From assembly GCF_019492185.1 (NCBI RefSeq), contig NZ_JAICCF010000001.1, forward strand, positions 1,550,001-1,614,000: a stretch of DNA of 64,000 nucleotides, given 5' to 3'. A program made the translations under genes and the position numbers. This document shows positions 23,371-32,423 of the stretch, one piece after another; the first letter of the stretch is position 1; every line of letters starts with the position of its first letter. The notes beneath the pieces were generated by a model that was given only the letters and a program-made list of their open reading frames with translations, did not search any database and was not told the DNA's origin. Origin of the DNA: Chitinophaga rhizophila. GTDB lineage: Bacteria > Bacteroidota > Bacteroidia > Chitinophagales > Chitinophagaceae.

Positions 23371-25336
23371 TCAGTTCGATGTTTATTATTGTACCCTCAT
23401 TTATCACCGAGGTGATCTCTATTGACCCATTCAGGAAACCTACCCTGTTCCTGAGATTCGTTAATCCTATTCCTTTGCTGCTGATAGTGGTATCAAAACC
23501 CTTCCCATCGTCTTCCAGTGTAATGAGGAAGGTATCCCCATCCTGGCTGCATTGCAGAATAATATGTGTTGCGTCAGCATGTTTAATGGCATTAGATAAC
23601 ATTTCCTGCACGATGCGGTATATATGGATCTGTTGTTCTTCTGACAGATTGCCGACGCCATATGCCTGAAAGTCAATACTCAACTTATCTGTCATCAGTG
23701 ATTCACACATATCTCTCAGGGCAGTTTCAAGTCCAAACTTCAGCAAGTTGACAGGCATCATATTATGCGCTATACGTCTTAACTCTGTTACAGAACTATC
23801 TACCTGGCTGATGACCTTCCGCATTTCCATGCCTTCCTGCCCATTGCCGGATAGTTGTGCAGAGAGATTCAGCTTTACAGCCGCCAGCATTCCACCAAGC
23901 CCATCATGCAGATCGCGTGCCAACCTATGGCGTTCTCTTTCTTCGCCCTGTAGTACCGCCTGACCAAACTTCAACCGCTGCTCCTGTTCTATCTCATTCA
24001 ATTGTTGCTGATGATTCAACTCTTTCTGCACCAGCAACTTCTTATTACTACGGTAGTAAAGCAGGGCAAACGAGGCTACCACCAGCAGAAAAAGGCTTGT
24101 AATGGCAAACAGCCAGCTGTATAACCGGCTATTCTTAGCTGCAAGGGCAGCCTGCGCTGTTTTACCTTTCAAGGCTATGATCTGCTTCTGACTTTCTGCA
24201 CGCTGATACTTCATTTCCAGTGCATTGATATCATTTTCCACATCGCTGGCATGCAGGCTGTCACTGAGATGTCTGGACTTCTTCAGCCATTCATAGGCAT
24301 GCTTCATCTCTCCTATACCGGCATAACTTTCGGCCAGCCCTTCGTATATCTCTAACCGGCTGCTGTTCATAGAGATAATGTCTTCGTCTGACATTAACTG
24401 CAACAAAATATCTTTTGCCGGTGCATATATCTTTGCTGCAAGCAAGGATTTAACCTTATAGAATTGCAGCTCCTGTATAGCAAACACTTTATTCGGACCT
24501 TTAGCGGCAGCCATTCCCTTATCAAAACACCTGATCGCATCAGTATACTGTTGCCGGTGATGGTAATACAGTCCTTCCACCATATAATGGCCTGCATATA
24601 ATTCTGACTCCGGGAAAGGCGCAAGCAATGGCTTGACTTCATCCACAGTTTTCTTGGCCGCCTCATATTTCTTTAGCAGAATATAGTTTTCTCCCGCCCT
24701 GTTATAAGCGGCCACAAGGCGATGTGCCGGCGCATGTATTGCTTTGTAGATCCTGATGGCGTCATTAAGGTATACTTCCGCCTTGTCATATTGCTCTATA
24801 TTCATAAAAGCCACGCTGACACCTACATACTGTGAGGCCATGATAACGCTGTCTCCTGCCCTGGAAGCCAGCGGAATAGCCTTATTCAATACCAGGTCAA
24901 TATATCCCCTGTCGTCATCCTTCCTTTGCTGGATAACAGCGCAGTTAATCCAGATGTTGGCGCGTATCTGACAGGCATCCCGGTTATCATAAGGGGTAAG
25001 CAGGCTATCGGCCTTTTTGAAAGCAGCTTCACTCCTGTCTATATCTGACCCGTAATACAGATATCCTTCATTGGCATAAGCAATTCCCTGAAGGAAAGCA
25101 GAGCCTTTACTCAGCTTCCTTCCTTCTTCTATACACTGTTTTGCTTTGGTAGTATCCCTGGGTACCCAGTAAATGGTCAACGCATAATGCGCCCTTGCTT
25201 TCAGGCTATCAGCACCTGGGCTATTGAGTATAGCAGTAAGGCTATCATAATACCTTTGCTGGTTTAATGATACCTGGGCTTCACAACGTACGGACATGGC
25301 TACGATCAATGCAATCAGGGTGTATATACGGATCAT
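23360..25336 (-). CDS. TPR-containing sensor histidine kinase (HisKA_3)
   Basis: 658 residues from the ATG at 25336, which begins a proper signal peptide (MIRIYTLIALIVAMSVRCEA); a start at 25402 would add a non-signal leader. A periplasmic region of TPR-like helical pairs runs to about residue 370, then a coiled segment, one membrane span (LYSWLFAITSLFLLVVASFALLY), the phospho-His box RHRLARDLHDGLGG and the ATPase domain (ISSKGIGLTNLRNR). It senses an unknown periplasmic cue through the TPR array and phosphorylates the adjacent LuxR regulator. Confidence 0.92.
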   Translation of the reverse strand: MIRIYTLIALIVAMSVRCEAQVSLNQQRYYDSLTAILNSPGADSLKARAHYALTIYWVPRDTTKAKQCIEEGRKLSKGSAFLQGIAYANEGYLYYGSDIDRSEAAFKKADSLLTPYDNRDACQIRANIWINCAVIQQRKDDDRGYIDLVLNKAIPLASRAGDSVIMASQYVGVSVAFMNIEQYDKAEVYLNDAIRIYKAIHAPAHRLVAAYNRAGENYILLKKYEAAKKTVDEVKPLLAPFPESELYAGHYMVEGLYYHHRQQYTDAIRCFDKGMAAAKGPNKVFAIQELQFYKVKSLLAAKIYAPAKDILLQLMSDEDIISMNSSRLEIYEGLAESYAGIGEMKHAYEWLKKSRHLSDSLHASDVENDINALEMKYQRAESQKQIIALKGKTAQAALAAKNSRLYSWLFAITSLFLLVVASFALLYYRSNKKLLVQKELNHQQQLNEIEQEQRLKFGQAVLQGEERERHRLARDLHDGLGGMLAAVKLNLSAQLSGNGQEGMEMRKVISQVDSSVTELRRIAHNMMPVNLLKFGLETALRDMCESLMTDKLSIDFQAYGVGNLSEEQQIHIYRIVQEMLSNAIKHADATHIILQCSQDGDTFLITLEDDGKGFDTTISSKGIGLTNLRNRVGFLNGSIEITSVINEGTIINIELNVG

Positions 25337-25395
25337 GCCCGAAAAATAGATAAAATACCTGGAAACAGGTAGAAATAAATAACCGGTTCCCGGTA

Positions 25396-25426
25396 TTGGC
25401 ACGGCTGAACAGCAACTATAACTTTG
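25396..25426 (+). promoter_or_regulatory. Bacteroidota promoter, -33 TTG and -7 TAACTTTG
   Basis: TTG at 25396-25398 and exact TAnnTTTG at 25419-25426 with a 20-base spacer, 66 bases before the lipoprotein start. Confidence 0.6.
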
Positions 25427-25492
25427 TAGCCCGATGACAGGGTATGCCGAAAACTGAACGATAGAGTAGGCATTTTTAAAAAACCGTATTAT

Positions 25493-25876
25493 ATGAAGTT
25501 ATTGAGAAATTATGCTTTACTGGCTGTATTATTTTCTTTTGCATTTGTAGCCTGCTCAAAAGATGATGACAAGCCGTCTTCCTCCTCCCACAAAATTTAC
25601 TTTAAAGCAATCGCTAGCGAAGGGTCTGATATATCTGTCGCTGTATATGGTTACGACGGTAAAGTCACCACAGCCTCAAGTCTGTCAGGTACTACCTGGA
25701 CCAGCCCTGAGATAGAAGTTCCTGCCGGCGCAATATCTGCTAACGCAGCTGTAAGCGCTGACGGGGCAAGCAATACCTCTACACTGAAACTACAGTTATT
25801 TGTAGACGGTGAATTGAGAGAAGAAGGTACTTCAAGCGGAAGTGTTTTAAGTGCATCCGTATCATATAGATTTTAG
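25493..25876 (+). CDS. Small surface lipoprotein of unknown function
   Basis: 127 residues. Signal peptide II ends FVAC (Cys21), followed by SKDDDKPSSSS, which fits the Bacteroidota surface-export signal. The mature part is a short beta-sandwich-like sequence rich in Ser, Thr, Ala and Val (ISANAAVSADGASNTSTLKLQLFVDG), ending in an aromatic strand (SVSYRF). No family recognised. It is divergent from the TPR kinase, has a good promoter of its own and is followed by a hairpin terminator, so it is a single-gene unit. Confidence 0.8.
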   Translation: MKLLRNYALLAVLFSFAFVACSKDDDKPSSSSHKIYFKAIASEGSDISVAVYGYDGKVTTASSLSGTTWTSPEIEVPAGAISANAAVSADGASNTSTLKLQLFVDGELREEGTSSGSVLSASVSYRF

Positions 25877-25945
25877 GTCTTTCTATTAGTTAAGCCACGC
25901 TGTGCATATGTGGTAAACATTTATTGTATTGTAATCCCAGTTCTG

Positions 25946-25973
25946 AAGGCAACATATCCATGTTGCCTTTTCT
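25946..25973 (+). terminator. Intrinsic terminator after the small lipoprotein
   Basis: 9-bp perfect stem AAGGCAACA / TGTTGCCTT, 6-base loop, then TTCTC. Confidence 0.7.
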
Positions 25974-26166
25974 CATTTAAATACCTCTCATGTAATGCCG
26001 GCCCCGTATCTCTTACCGACCATCATCATCGGCCAAGTGGGCGTACAACTACCCACATCCGGCCCAGGCGCTGACAACACCATACACATGCCACTGCCTG
26101 AAAACTATTTTCACACTGAAGACTAATCAGTTATACTAGTAATTTTACTGGTAATATTACTTCAGT

Positions 26167-26174
26167 TACCTTTG
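26167..26174 (+). promoter_or_regulatory. Bacteroidota -7 promoter box (TACCTTTG)
   Basis: Exact TAnnTTTG match 21 bases before the ATG at 26196. It overlaps a possible TTG start at 26172, which can therefore be ruled out. Confidence 0.55.
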
Positions 26175-26195
26175 CATTCCCCAAACCTATACATT

Positions 26196-26555
26196 ATGAA
26201 AAGTACTTTCAGATTTTACAAAACATCCGGGAACAAATGGTATATAGACCTCCCCGGCTGGACAGACGACATTGCTGCCCTTGAAATGGTATTAGGTGCA
26301 GATACCATGCTGGATAAAGTAAGTGGGTATACGAACGAGTGCTATCTCGAACTCAGTGACGAGCCTTTTGAAGGTGCGGACCCTATCAGACTGATAGAAA
26401 ACCTGCAACAATCCATCGGTGGTGGTAACTACCTGATGGAATACTTCAAAGGACAACCCGTCAACCAGGAAATGTGGCTATGTGAAGTAACTGAATACGT
26501 CTTTGCAGGGCTTCCTGAAGTCATCTATGCAGACATTGCCCACCATCATAATTAG
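26196..26555 (+). CDS. Small cytoplasmic protein of unknown function
   Basis: 119 residues from ATG 26196, placed by the promoter box just upstream. The sequence has a regular alpha/beta look (STFRFYKTSGNKWYIDLPGW, then LEMVLGADTMLDKVSGYT, then PEVIYADIAHHHN) without signal peptide or membrane span. The FYKTxxNKWYIDLPxW opening is distinctive and reminds me of a domain of unknown function seen in Bacteroidota and others, but I cannot name it with confidence. The broken gene at 26647 follows on the same strand after 91 bases. Confidence 0.7.
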   Translation: MKSTFRFYKTSGNKWYIDLPGWTDDIAALEMVLGADTMLDKVSGYTNECYLELSDEPFEGADPIRLIENLQQSIGGGNYLMEYFKGQPVNQEMWLCEVTEYVFAGLPEVIYADIAHHHN

Positions 26556-26646
26556 TGGTAAGGCGGCTTCATAGCCAGCCTTTTGACTGATTACCAGCTA
26601 CCATTCATACTATCCCTATTATATCTATCAATGAAAACTAACTAAG

Positions 26647-27345
26647 ATGTTTGACAACATTGCGCTTTTCGCCAAGCCCAATCACCTCTTCTCCACTCCT
26701 GGCTTACACTGAACTACCAGGACGAAAATCTATTGCACCTGCGAGCTCCCCCCCGGACTAGGCCACGTACTGAAGTGGGATAAACATTCGGGCATCCGGC
26801 TGAATACATTAATAAAATTCTATAAACAGCTATCTGACAGCACACTATATAACAAGGAGCCTACTACATTCACCTTCGTTTATAAAGGTAGTCCGCTGGT
26901 ATTCTCATGGCAAAATAACTCCTGGAGTGATGCTGTACTACGGGTCACTTATTATCAGCTGGGCTATTCAGGTACTACTGAACATCTATTGCTGGAAAAG
27001 AAGTTACATCAACATACGTTTAAACTTGCCCATCACTTCTTCCTGCAGATCATGCAGATACTTACTCAATATACTTCAGCCGAGGTATGCACATACTATG
27101 GAGAGATGATGGGTCTGGGGCAAGGCATTCCTCCTTTTGAGTTTAAAGTGGGGGAACGTGTTACCACCGTCCCTGGTAAGAACGTCAAAACACAACGCAC
27201 AGGGTATATCATTACCCGGTCTTACCATATGAATGACAAGACCAACCTCTATTATCTGATGGTGGATGGGAAGATACTGGTCAAGCGGTACCTGCCGGCT
27301 GACCTTATAAAGGCCGATGTCCAGGAAGAGCAGCATAAGTTATGA
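26647..27345 (+). pseudogene. Gene of unknown function split by an in-frame TGA at codon 22
   Basis: From ATG 26647 the frame reads MFDNIALFAKPNHLFSTPGLH and then TGA (26710-26712). The same frame continues without another stop for about 210 codons to 27345, and the part before the next ATG (26989) is clearly protein-like (FTFVYKGSPLVFSWQNNSW, VTYYQLGYSG). The whole would be a protein of about 232 residues; only the last 118 could be made from the ATG at 26989. The C-terminal part, around GERVTTVPGKNVKTQRTGYII, looks like a small SH3-like barrel. A TGG-to-TGA change is the simplest cause; a sequencing error is the alternative. Function unknown. Confidence 0.65.
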
Positions 27346-27406
27346 TCCTACAAGCCTACGAGAAATGAGGCGGCTTACATAAGCATCGCCGTTGCGTGTT
27401 AAAGCA

Positions 27407-27438
27407 AAAGGTTGCTTCCCACATAGGAAACAACCTTT
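27407..27438. terminator. Hairpin terminator between convergent genes
   Basis: 13-bp stem with one mismatch (27407-27419 with 27426-27438), 6-base loop. On the minus strand it runs into TTTTGCTTT, on the plus strand into TTTAT, so it may serve both the broken gene and the SDR gene. Confidence 0.65.
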
Positions 27439-27456
27439 ATACTATGAGCGAAATTC

Positions 27457-28185
27457 TTATTTATCAGGATTAAGCCTGTTAAAAGCGGCTGCTATCTCCG
27501 TAGGCCCTGCTTTCACCATCGCCTCACTAAAGCCAAATGTAAGTTCCGTTTTACCTTCTGCCAGCTGTCTGAAGATCGCCGAGATAAAATCACTTACCGG
27601 AGGTGCAGCGTCGTGCAGCCCTTTACCTCCAAGATCGGTGTTAAGTGCCGGCGGCACAATCTCTATCACCTCTATCCCCTTCTCCTGCAACAGGTACCGG
27701 CTGGAATGGGTGAATGAATGGAAGAATGCCTTGGTAGCACTATATACCGGCACTTTTGTGAATGGTACAAAGGCCAGTCCGGAGGTTACATTCATAATCG
27801 TGCGGAGAGATGCCAGCCTACTGAATAAGGCCGTCAGATGTACAGGGGCTTCCACATTTGTCGCAATTTCCTCCTTAGCCCGCAGATAAAAGTCATCATC
27901 CGTAATATTAGTCCATTGCTGTATACCGGCATTATTTACCAGGACGTTGAGGTCCTTATGTTGCTCCTGAATCCAGTTAAACAGGTCTATCCGTGCTTCT
28001 GCTGAATACAAGTCACAAACTTTTGTAATAACTGCCGGGTACCTTGCTTTCAGCTCATCTAACACAGACTCCCGCCGGCCACAGACAATAACCGTATTAC
28101 CTTCCTGAAGAAAACGCTCTGTCAGCCCCAGTCCTATCCCGCTGGCGCCTCCGGTGATCAATATCTTATTACCCGCTAATTGCAT
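27457..28185 (-). CDS. Short-chain dehydrogenase/reductase (DltE-like)
   Basis: 242 residues of the classical SDR fold. The nucleotide-binding loop TGGASGIG is at residues 11-18, NNAG marks the cofactor/active-site strand, and the catalytic Ser-Tyr-Lys set is seen as NVTSG and YSATK. The overall sequence resembles the DltE-type branch found in many Bacteroidota. The substrate cannot be predicted, and the neighbours give no pathway clue. It is a single-gene unit read towards the broken gene. Confidence 0.93.
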   Translation of the reverse strand: MQLAGNKILITGGASGIGLGLTERFLQEGNTVIVCGRRESVLDELKARYPAVITKVCDLYSAEARIDLFNWIQEQHKDLNVLVNNAGIQQWTNITDDDFYLRAKEEIATNVEAPVHLTALFSRLASLRTIMNVTSGLAFVPFTKVPVYSATKAFFHSFTHSSRYLLQEKGIEVIEIVPPALNTDLGGKGLHDAAPPVSDFISAIFRQLAEGKTELTFGFSEAMVKAGPTEIAAAFNRLNPDK

Positions 28186-28381
28186 ACGTTACTTTTTTAG
28201 AATTTACCTGCCAAAGGTAGTTGCACCCCTGGTTCTATCCATTGCGAATATCAAAGTGATAATTACATAATTCAAACCTTCAGTCCGCTGATGGTGAAGC
28301 CATAGTATACAGCGTCCTCTGTCCCAGACGTCTGCTGGCATGATTTTTCTACGCTATCGTATGAATTAAACCTATATAGTT

Positions 28382-28612
28382 ATGATAAACAATGATTCAA
28401 AAAACAAAGCGACTAAAGACAACAATGAGGATGCCAGCATTAAGCCAGATCCTGAAACACTGGGACCAGAACCACAGGAACACATGGAAGGCCCCATCTC
28501 TTCAATCATCAAGAAAATAGAAGAAAGCGCTGATGATAACTTCGGAGAAGATGAGGATTCTGTACAGGAAAAGGTAGACAGGAAAGAAGAACACGATCAG
28601 GACAAGCACTAA
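28382..28612 (+). CDS. Small, highly charged acidic protein
   Basis: 76 residues, dominated by Asp, Glu, Lys and Asn, with no hydrophobic core except a short helix (EGPISSIIKKIEES). It is probably disordered in large part. No family recognised. Short charged proteins of this type in Bacteroidota are often stress-related, but nothing here shows that. Coding status is supported by the clear ATG and the excellent terminator 13 bases after the stop. Confidence 0.6.
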   Translation: MINNDSKNKATKDNNEDASIKPDPETLGPEPQEHMEGPISSIIKKIEESADDNFGEDEDSVQEKVDRKEEHDQDKH

Positions 28613-28625
28613 GATAAATCAAAAG

Positions 28626-28664
28626 GAAGCCGGATAGCTGTGAGCAGCTATCCGGCTTTTCTTT
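28626..28664. terminator. Strong terminator between convergent genes
   Basis: 14-bp perfect stem AAGCCGGATAGCTG / CAGCTATCCGGCTT, 4-base loop, then TTCTTTT. It also lies just past the end of the TraB/GumN gene on the other strand. Confidence 0.85.
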
Positions 28665-28691
28665 TGTACCTGTTATCCCTGATTACGCTAT

Positions 28692-31600
28692 TTATTGTTC
28701 TTCTGCTGCTGCTTTCTGCTCTTCCAGGTACTCTTTGTACGCCCTGACAGCTTCGGCATTCAGCTCTTTTTTATTCTTAATAATCTCGGGATTTTCCACG
28801 CGGTGATATAACTCCGGCTCCAGGTTAAACTGCTTTGTGTCTGCCGGTTGCGGTCCGCTGAAAGCGTAAATCCACTCCCCTTCTTCCGCATCGTACCTGT
28901 AACGATACAATGTGAGCCATACAGCTGGTTGTTTCTCATACTTTACTTTGATGCGGGTAATCTGCTCAATATCTGTAATATCATAATCATCATCCGAGAG
29001 ATAGGAAACAACATATGCTTTGTTCACTATTTCCTGTGTTAGCACCCGCTTAATCTGTGCCTGCTGCTTATCGTCATATATTGTCTTGATGAATGTATGA
29101 GCAATCGAATTATCATCTACTATACTTTTAATCACCTTATCGCTCACCTTGATGCTATGATTCATCAGGCCACGCGCTGCCATTGCCCGCAACTGGAAAA
29201 TACTATCCGAAAGGAATCTGCTGAATAACTGATCTGCCGGCACGTTCATACCCGGAGCGGACAGGATATCGCCGGTTGCCCTGACGCGGTACTTCCAGAG
29301 CGGCAGCTGCTCGTCATCTGTCCGGTGGGCATTCAATGCGGCCACCTGCCGTTCAAAGAGTGCCAGTAACTGTGGCATCAATCCATCCAGTTTGTACTGT
29401 GTAAACTTAGGTGCGATCCACAGAGAATCGTAATAAGTAGACATGACCAGGTGCTGCAGAATAGAACCTGATTGCGCAGCAGCAGTAATAATTTCGGGCA
29501 GCCGTTTTTCAAAGAGCGTATCGTTCATCCCACGGTAGCTGAAGATGTTACTAAACGCATGGTTATTTTCCGGAATCTCAAGGGCAAGCCGCAAAGCGGT
29601 ATGTATAGCTGTATCGGGGGCTAACGCTGTTATGAATTTCAACACATTAATACGTGCATTAGTATCCTTCAACTGATGGAAAAGGTATACTGCAACATCC
29701 AGCAGACTATCCTGTGAGTAATCTGTTACTGAACGCAATACCCTCAACCGGGTGAATCCGGTACTATCCAGTGGGAAAGGTTGTCTCAAAGCCCGTAATA
29801 CTACTGGTTTATTCAGGCTATCAATCTCCATATTGTAAATATGCTGAAGTGCATTTTCATAATCCGTTGAATCCACTCCCTGGAGGTCATGCAGGAACCT
29901 GCCCAGCTTATTATCTTCCAGCCTGAGCGTATCTGCCAGCACTTTCTTACCGGGACGGAACGAGGCAAAGAATTGACCTGCGCGGCCTTCTCCCGCCACC
30001 TCTTCAGGCACTACTGCCGACAAGCTGAAGATGGTATGGCCTGCTACAACTATTCTTCTGAAACAACGCAGTGTAGTTTTAGCCACCTTCAATTCTGTAT
30101 CATATACAGTCAGTCCGTTGACTACTGACTTATTATGGCTGGTGATTATATAAGCGGAATCTTTAGGATACAGGAATGCTTTCATGAGGCTGTCCGGCTG
30201 CCCCTGTATATAAGCGGCATACCTGTTAACCGTAACGATATAAGTTGAATAGGATGTTGTATCCAACACATTATACACATCACGCCAGTCTTCTGTAGAT
30301 GATTCATCATTACCATAGACAGTGAATTTTGCGGGTCCATTGACAGTAAAGCTACTATCCGGCGACTGGTAGGGCACTGTTAACGCTGTTGCTTTCAGCG
30401 GTAATATCCGGAAGTTGTTAAAGAAGCCTTTCCAATATGTACTATCAGGATTGTTACCATCGTATGTACATAAAATGCTATAGGCGATGTTTCCTCTGGA
30501 TATAAAATGCATACGTGAGATATAACCGCTTTGGTGACGGTATACCAGTTGATAATCGCTACGCTCGTCATTTTTAACTGTCACCGAATCAATCAGCTGC
30601 ATGGTGGAGTCCTGACGCAGTAATACATACCGGATACCTTCCAGGGCAGCGTCATCATTCAGGTTGTAATACCCTGCTTTCATTTTTTCCACACGTACTA
30701 CGTAAGATACATGGTTAGCATCATCCAGGGCAGAGTAAGCTTCTACCGGCCGCCCCTCCCCTTTATGTTCAGCTTTTACATAACTGGCATCATTCGGTAT
30801 AACGGCTGAAAAGCCCAAAGCAGGACGCTTCAGCGTATCATACACACTTGCGGAGCGAACAATATCATAGAATCTTACAGATTTAAAGAACTCTTTCCGG
30901 GCGAGGCTATCGGCATTTTCAGCCGCATACATAAATACAAATGCCCTGTTGTTACGGATAAACAACCGCAGGTAGAAGGGCGTCTTCCCCTGTAACATAA
31001 TTGCTTCTGTACCTGGCAGGTTTCTGTAATTGATGGGGTAAGTCTTTTGTATGACTGCTTTACCTTGTGCCGCCATATTCTCAATCAGCATATCCTGCAG
31101 CTCTCGTTCAGATTTACCCAGGTGCGGCAGATCCATAGAAAGTGCAAAGGCAGCTTCATTATCGGCAGTACCCATGTACATGCTCTTATTCATACCTGGA
31201 ATAGGATATGCCATCGGCACACCGGGAAATAATACGCTATACCCGTCGGCCATCCTGTTCATAGTATAACCTTTAACGCTATCCAGCCGCTGACGCTCTT
31301 TCCTGGCAACACCGGTGAATGTAGCCGTTACAGGATTTACCCGGAAACCTTTAGACTTCAGTAGCGCAATTATACCTCCTGAGCCTGAAAGATGCGCAGC
31401 CCCGACAGCGGCGAATACGCTCTTTCTGGTAACCAGCGCTGCCAGATTATCAGCCATCTCAATATTCCGTTTGTGCAGGCCTGGACCGTTACCATGATCC
31501 TCCCAGTTGCCTACCATCGTATAGATCTTGTCAGGATCGCCTTCATGATAGATCTTAACCAGTGAATCCAGGAAGGACACTCTGGCATCAAATATCTCCT

Positions 31601-32306
31601 CATCTCCCGGTCGATCGGTGTCGGTACTGTTATAACCGATTGTTTCCAGGAAAATATCCTTCTGTAAGGCAGATACCTCTGCGCTCATAAAAGACAGCTG
31701 ATTTTCCACCTTCTCCAGGCTATAAACAGGTTTATTCAGGTAAGTCGCCTTCTGATGCAACCAGCCATCCAGGAAGATGTTCTCGGCCTTAGCGCCCGAT
31801 CCGGCGGTTTTGTTGATGACCTCATCTTCATCTTCCAGCAGCCGTTCCAGAAACCATAGTCTTTTGACGTTCAACTGGTTGATGGTCACGCCTGACTTCT
31901 TCTTAACCAGGCTATCCACAAAACTATATTCCTGGGGGGTAAATAGCTGGCGCATGTAGTTGACCGTATCCTGCAGGGGACCACCAGGAGCAAGCATATA
32001 CGTCATCACGGAATCCATATCTACCTCCATCGCAAAGGTTTCCGCATTGCGCAGCGCAAGTAATACAGAATCACTGAACTCAAATACCCTTCGTTCCTGC
32101 AGGTGCATGGTGCCAAAAAGGTATGACGGTGTGGTGATGCCGGGGCCTTCTATCCGCCAGAGCAACTGATATCCAGCTCTTTTGCTATGCTGCGCCCTCA
32201 GCATAAATGGACAAATGAACAATGCAAGCAATACAAGACATGTCATGCGGGGTAATAAACCGGACATTGATTGCCGGGAACGGGTGTTACGTACTAACAT
32301 ATACAC
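28692..32306 (-). CDS. Giant secreted protein with N-terminal TraB/GumN domain
   Basis: 1204 residues. After a signal peptide (LLALFICPFMLRAQ, cleaved near residue 39) comes a complete TraB/GumN domain: LLWRIEGPGITTPSYLFGTMH opens it and VGAAHLSGSGGIIALLKSKGF closes it near residue 330. TraB/GumN proteins resemble TIKI metalloproteases, with GTMH and GAAH as the putative metal motifs. Usual members have 280-300 residues. Here about 870 residues follow: two or three repeats of a beta-rich unit (ALGFSAVIPNDASY, SPDSSFTVNGPAKFTVYG) up to about residue 800, then a helical-repeat region. The gene stands alone, facing a terminator. Its role is unknown. Confidence 0.8.
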   Translation of the reverse strand: MYMLVRNTRSRQSMSGLLPRMTCLVLLALFICPFMLRAQHSKRAGYQLLWRIEGPGITTPSYLFGTMHLQERRVFEFSDSVLLALRNAETFAMEVDMDSVMTYMLAPGGPLQDTVNYMRQLFTPQEYSFVDSLVKKKSGVTINQLNVKRLWFLERLLEDEDEVINKTAGSGAKAENIFLDGWLHQKATYLNKPVYSLEKVENQLSFMSAEVSALQKDIFLETIGYNSTDTDRPGDEEIFDARVSFLDSLVKIYHEGDPDKIYTMVGNWEDHGNGPGLHKRNIEMADNLAALVTRKSVFAAVGAAHLSGSGGIIALLKSKGFRVNPVTATFTGVARKERQRLDSVKGYTMNRMADGYSVLFPGVPMAYPIPGMNKSMYMGTADNEAAFALSMDLPHLGKSERELQDMLIENMAAQGKAVIQKTYPINYRNLPGTEAIMLQGKTPFYLRLFIRNNRAFVFMYAAENADSLARKEFFKSVRFYDIVRSASVYDTLKRPALGFSAVIPNDASYVKAEHKGEGRPVEAYSALDDANHVSYVVRVEKMKAGYYNLNDDAALEGIRYVLLRQDSTMQLIDSVTVKNDERSDYQLVYRHQSGYISRMHFISRGNIAYSILCTYDGNNPDSTYWKGFFNNFRILPLKATALTVPYQSPDSSFTVNGPAKFTVYGNDESSTEDWRDVYNVLDTTSYSTYIVTVNRYAAYIQGQPDSLMKAFLYPKDSAYIITSHNKSVVNGLTVYDTELKVAKTTLRCFRRIVVAGHTIFSLSAVVPEEVAGEGRAGQFFASFRPGKKVLADTLRLEDNKLGRFLHDLQGVDSTDYENALQHIYNMEIDSLNKPVVLRALRQPFPLDSTGFTRLRVLRSVTDYSQDSLLDVAVYLFHQLKDTNARINVLKFITALAPDTAIHTALRLALEIPENNHAFSNIFSYRGMNDTLFEKRLPEIITAAAQSGSILQHLVMSTYYDSLWIAPKFTQYKLDGLMPQLLALFERQVAALNAHRTDDEQLPLWKYRVRATGDILSAPGMNVPADQLFSRFLSDSIFQLRAMAARGLMNHSIKVSDKVIKSIVDDNSIAHTFIKTIYDDKQQAQIKRVLTQEIVNKAYVVSYLSDDDYDITDIEQITRIKVKYEKQPAVWLTLYRYRYDAEEGEWIYAFSGPQPADTKQFNLEPELYHRVENPEIIKNKKELNAEAVRAYKEYLEEQKAAAEEQ

Positions 32307-32364
32307 AAAAATAGTAAAGTATTTAGATGCCCGCTGTACTTTCTTACTGATTTTCCTTAAAGAA

Positions 32365-32400
32365 AGAGACCGTCTTCCGAATGAAGAACGGTCTCTCGTT
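32365..32400 (-). terminator. Hairpin terminator downstream of the GH5 gene
   Basis: 13/14-bp stem (32365-32377 with 32383-32396, one bulge). On the minus strand it is followed by CTTTCTTT. Confidence 0.7.
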
Positions 32401-32423
32401 TTATGGCAACAAAACGTTAGTTA

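Larger units (their letters stand above)
25877..26195 (+). other. Intergenic region after the small lipoprotein
   Basis: Contains the terminator at 25946-25973 and the -7 box at 26167 for the next gene. No further signal seen. Confidence 0.5.

Noticed and set aside
26710..26712. Selenocysteine or other recoding at the in-frame TGA
   Set aside because: No SECIS-like hairpin is evident just downstream and the gene family is unknown; a simple nonsense change or sequencing error is more likely.
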